DNA of 54,107 nt from Terriglobia bacterium (GTDB lineage Bacteria; Acidobacteriota; Terriglobia; Terriglobales; Acidobacteriaceae): contig JAIQFA010000029.1 in assembly GCA_020073525.1 (NCBI GenBank), forward strand, positions 1 to 54,107, read 5' to 3'. Made by a program: the position numbers and the translations under genes. Position 1 is the stretch's first letter, and each line of letters starts with the position of its first letter. Below, piece after piece: positions 53,373 to 54,107 of the stretch. Under the pieces are notes generated by a model. The model was not told the DNA's origin. It worked only from the letters and a program-made list of their open reading frames with translations, and made no database searches.

Positions 53373-54107
53373 CTAGTACTTCACGATCGCCGCGAACGAT
53401 TTCGGATCAAGCGACGCTCCACCTACCAAAGCGCCATCGATTTCTTCTTCCGACATCAAGCTGTGGGCATTCTCGGGCTTGACGGAGCCGCCGTAGAGAA
53501 TGCGCAGTTTGTCGGCGAATTCCTGGCCGAAGGAATCGGCAGCCCCGCCCCGGATGATCGCGTGGGCGTCGCCAGCCATCTGGGGAGTGGCGGTCTTCCC
53601 GGTACCGATGGCCCAGACTGGCTCGTAGGCGACGACGAGGTTGACGGCTTTCTTGGCCGACACTTTGTTGAAGGCGCGCAGACACTGGCGGCGCAGAACG
53701 TCGTCAGTGAGTCCGGCTTCGCGTTCCTCGAGGACTTCTCCTACGCAGACGATGGGGATGAGTCCGGCTTCTATCGCGGACTTGAGCTTGAGGTTGACGG
53801 TGTCGTCGGTCTCACCGAAGTACTGGCGGCGTTCGGAGTGTCCGATGATGACGTGGGTAGCACCGACGGCCAGCAACATGCTGGTGCAGATTTCGCCGGT
53901 GTAAGCGCCTTCCTTTTCCCAGTGGAGATCTTGAGCTCCAATGGCGACGTTCGAACCCTTGGCGGCATTGACGCAGGCGTCAAGTGCAAGATAATTCGGG
54001 CAGACGACGATCTCGTCGCGATCATGGCCTTCGACCATCGGTAGGAAATCGCGGAAGAAGTCCCGGGCCTGGTCGGGCGTCTTGTACATCTTCCAGTTGG
54101 CGGCGAT
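53373..54107 (-). CDS. tpiA: Triosephosphate isomerase (5' end outside window)
   Basis: A partial glycolytic enzyme that interconverts dihydroxyacetone phosphate and glyceraldehyde 3-phosphate. The frame is open to the window edge and begins inside IAANWKMYK, where Asn and Lys are the substrate-binding residues. HVIIGHSERR has the catalytic His, AYEPVWAIGTGKTA the catalytic Glu and the flexible lid, and LRILYGGSVKPENA the phosphate loop. About 244 codons are visible, so only a few residues are missing. A palindromic element follows directly. Neighbouring glycolytic genes may lie beyond the edge. Confidence 0.97.
   Translation of the reverse strand: MAANWKMYKTPDQARDFFRDFLPMVEGHDRDEIVVCPNYLALDACVNAAKGSNVAIGAQDLHWEKEGAYTGEICTSMLLAVGATHVIIGHSERRQYFGETDDTVNLKLKSAIEAGLIPIVCVGEVLEEREAGLTDDVLRRQCLRAFNKVSAKKAVNLVVAYEPVWAIGTGKTATPQMAGDAHAIIRGGAADSFGQEFADKLRILYGGSVKPENAHSLMSEEEIDGALVGGASLDPKSFAAIVKY

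Overview
The window looks like a chromosomal segment of an Acidobacteriota soil bacterium (Terriglobales/Koribacter-like). This is inferred from gene content, not from a database match: an Oar-type TonB-dependent receptor with an N-terminal carboxypeptidase-regulatory domain, a Ser/Thr kinase fused to TolB-like and TPR regions, a long secreted BNR/Ig-like protein, an ECF sigma factor followed by a small zinc-finger protein, many PilZ/receiver proteins, and small dispersed palindromes. The DNA is moderately GC-rich and gene-dense on both strands. No rRNA, tRNA, CRISPR array, transposase or phage gene was recognised.

Layout. 0-6.6 kb: type IV pseudopilin genes (one cut short by a stop), a divergent receiver-like/double-PilZ protein, a two-gene UDP-xylose module (ugd then UDP-glucuronate decarboxylase), and a GAF-membrane-TonB fusion. 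6.7-17.5 kb: a kinase-TPR protein with a small cupredoxin-like partner, proC, an L-2-hydroxyglutarate oxidase gene, a 1521-residue secreted BNR/Ig protein, and a solitary nuoI. 17.7-21.3 kb: full-length cobalamin-dependent methionine synthase carrying an in-frame palindromic element. 21.6-34.4 kb: a signalling island with an intact PAS-rich hybrid histidine kinase, a degenerate kinase-receiver protein, a receiver/EAL pair, a sigma-54 activator, an HD-GYP response regulator, a dCache hybrid kinase with two receivers, a lone receiver and a receiver-PilZ protein. 34.4-39.3 kb: a small zinc-ribbon protein, an ECF sigma factor with a 19-codon coupled leader ORF, a putative zinc-finger anti-sigma-like protein, a membrane protein and a secreted TPR protein. 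39.7-48.0 kb: a co-directional run of TonB-dependent receptor, secreted ADP-ribosylglycohydrolase-fold protein, secreted SGNH hydrolase and secreted GH84 family hexosaminidase, which reads as a glycan-uptake and degradation locus. 48.2-54.1 kb: a pseudogene with frameshifts, a secreted cupin, a LytS/LytR-type two-component pair, secreted DinB-like and cytochrome P460 proteins, a small membrane protein, and triosephosphate isomerase running off the right edge.

How it fits together. The signalling island contains two cyclic-di-GMP phosphodiesterase types (EAL and HD-GYP, both with complete motifs). PilZ receptors lie inside it and at 1.3 kb beside pilin genes, but no GGDEF synthase is present, so synthesis must be encoded elsewhere. 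Phosphotransfer among the hybrid kinases, lone receivers and the degenerate kinase probably controls this output and the sigma-54 activator. Nucleotide-sugar genes and the GH84 locus suggest polysaccharide making and scavenging.

The most unusual observations are the degenerate histidine kinase that has lost its phospho-acceptor histidine and ATP-lid motifs but keeps a good receiver, a family of small two-hairpin palindromes found both between genes and in frame inside metH (with a related palindrome inside the BNR gene), the secreted DraG-fold/SGNH/GH84 gene set, and the leader ORF overlapping the sigma-factor start.
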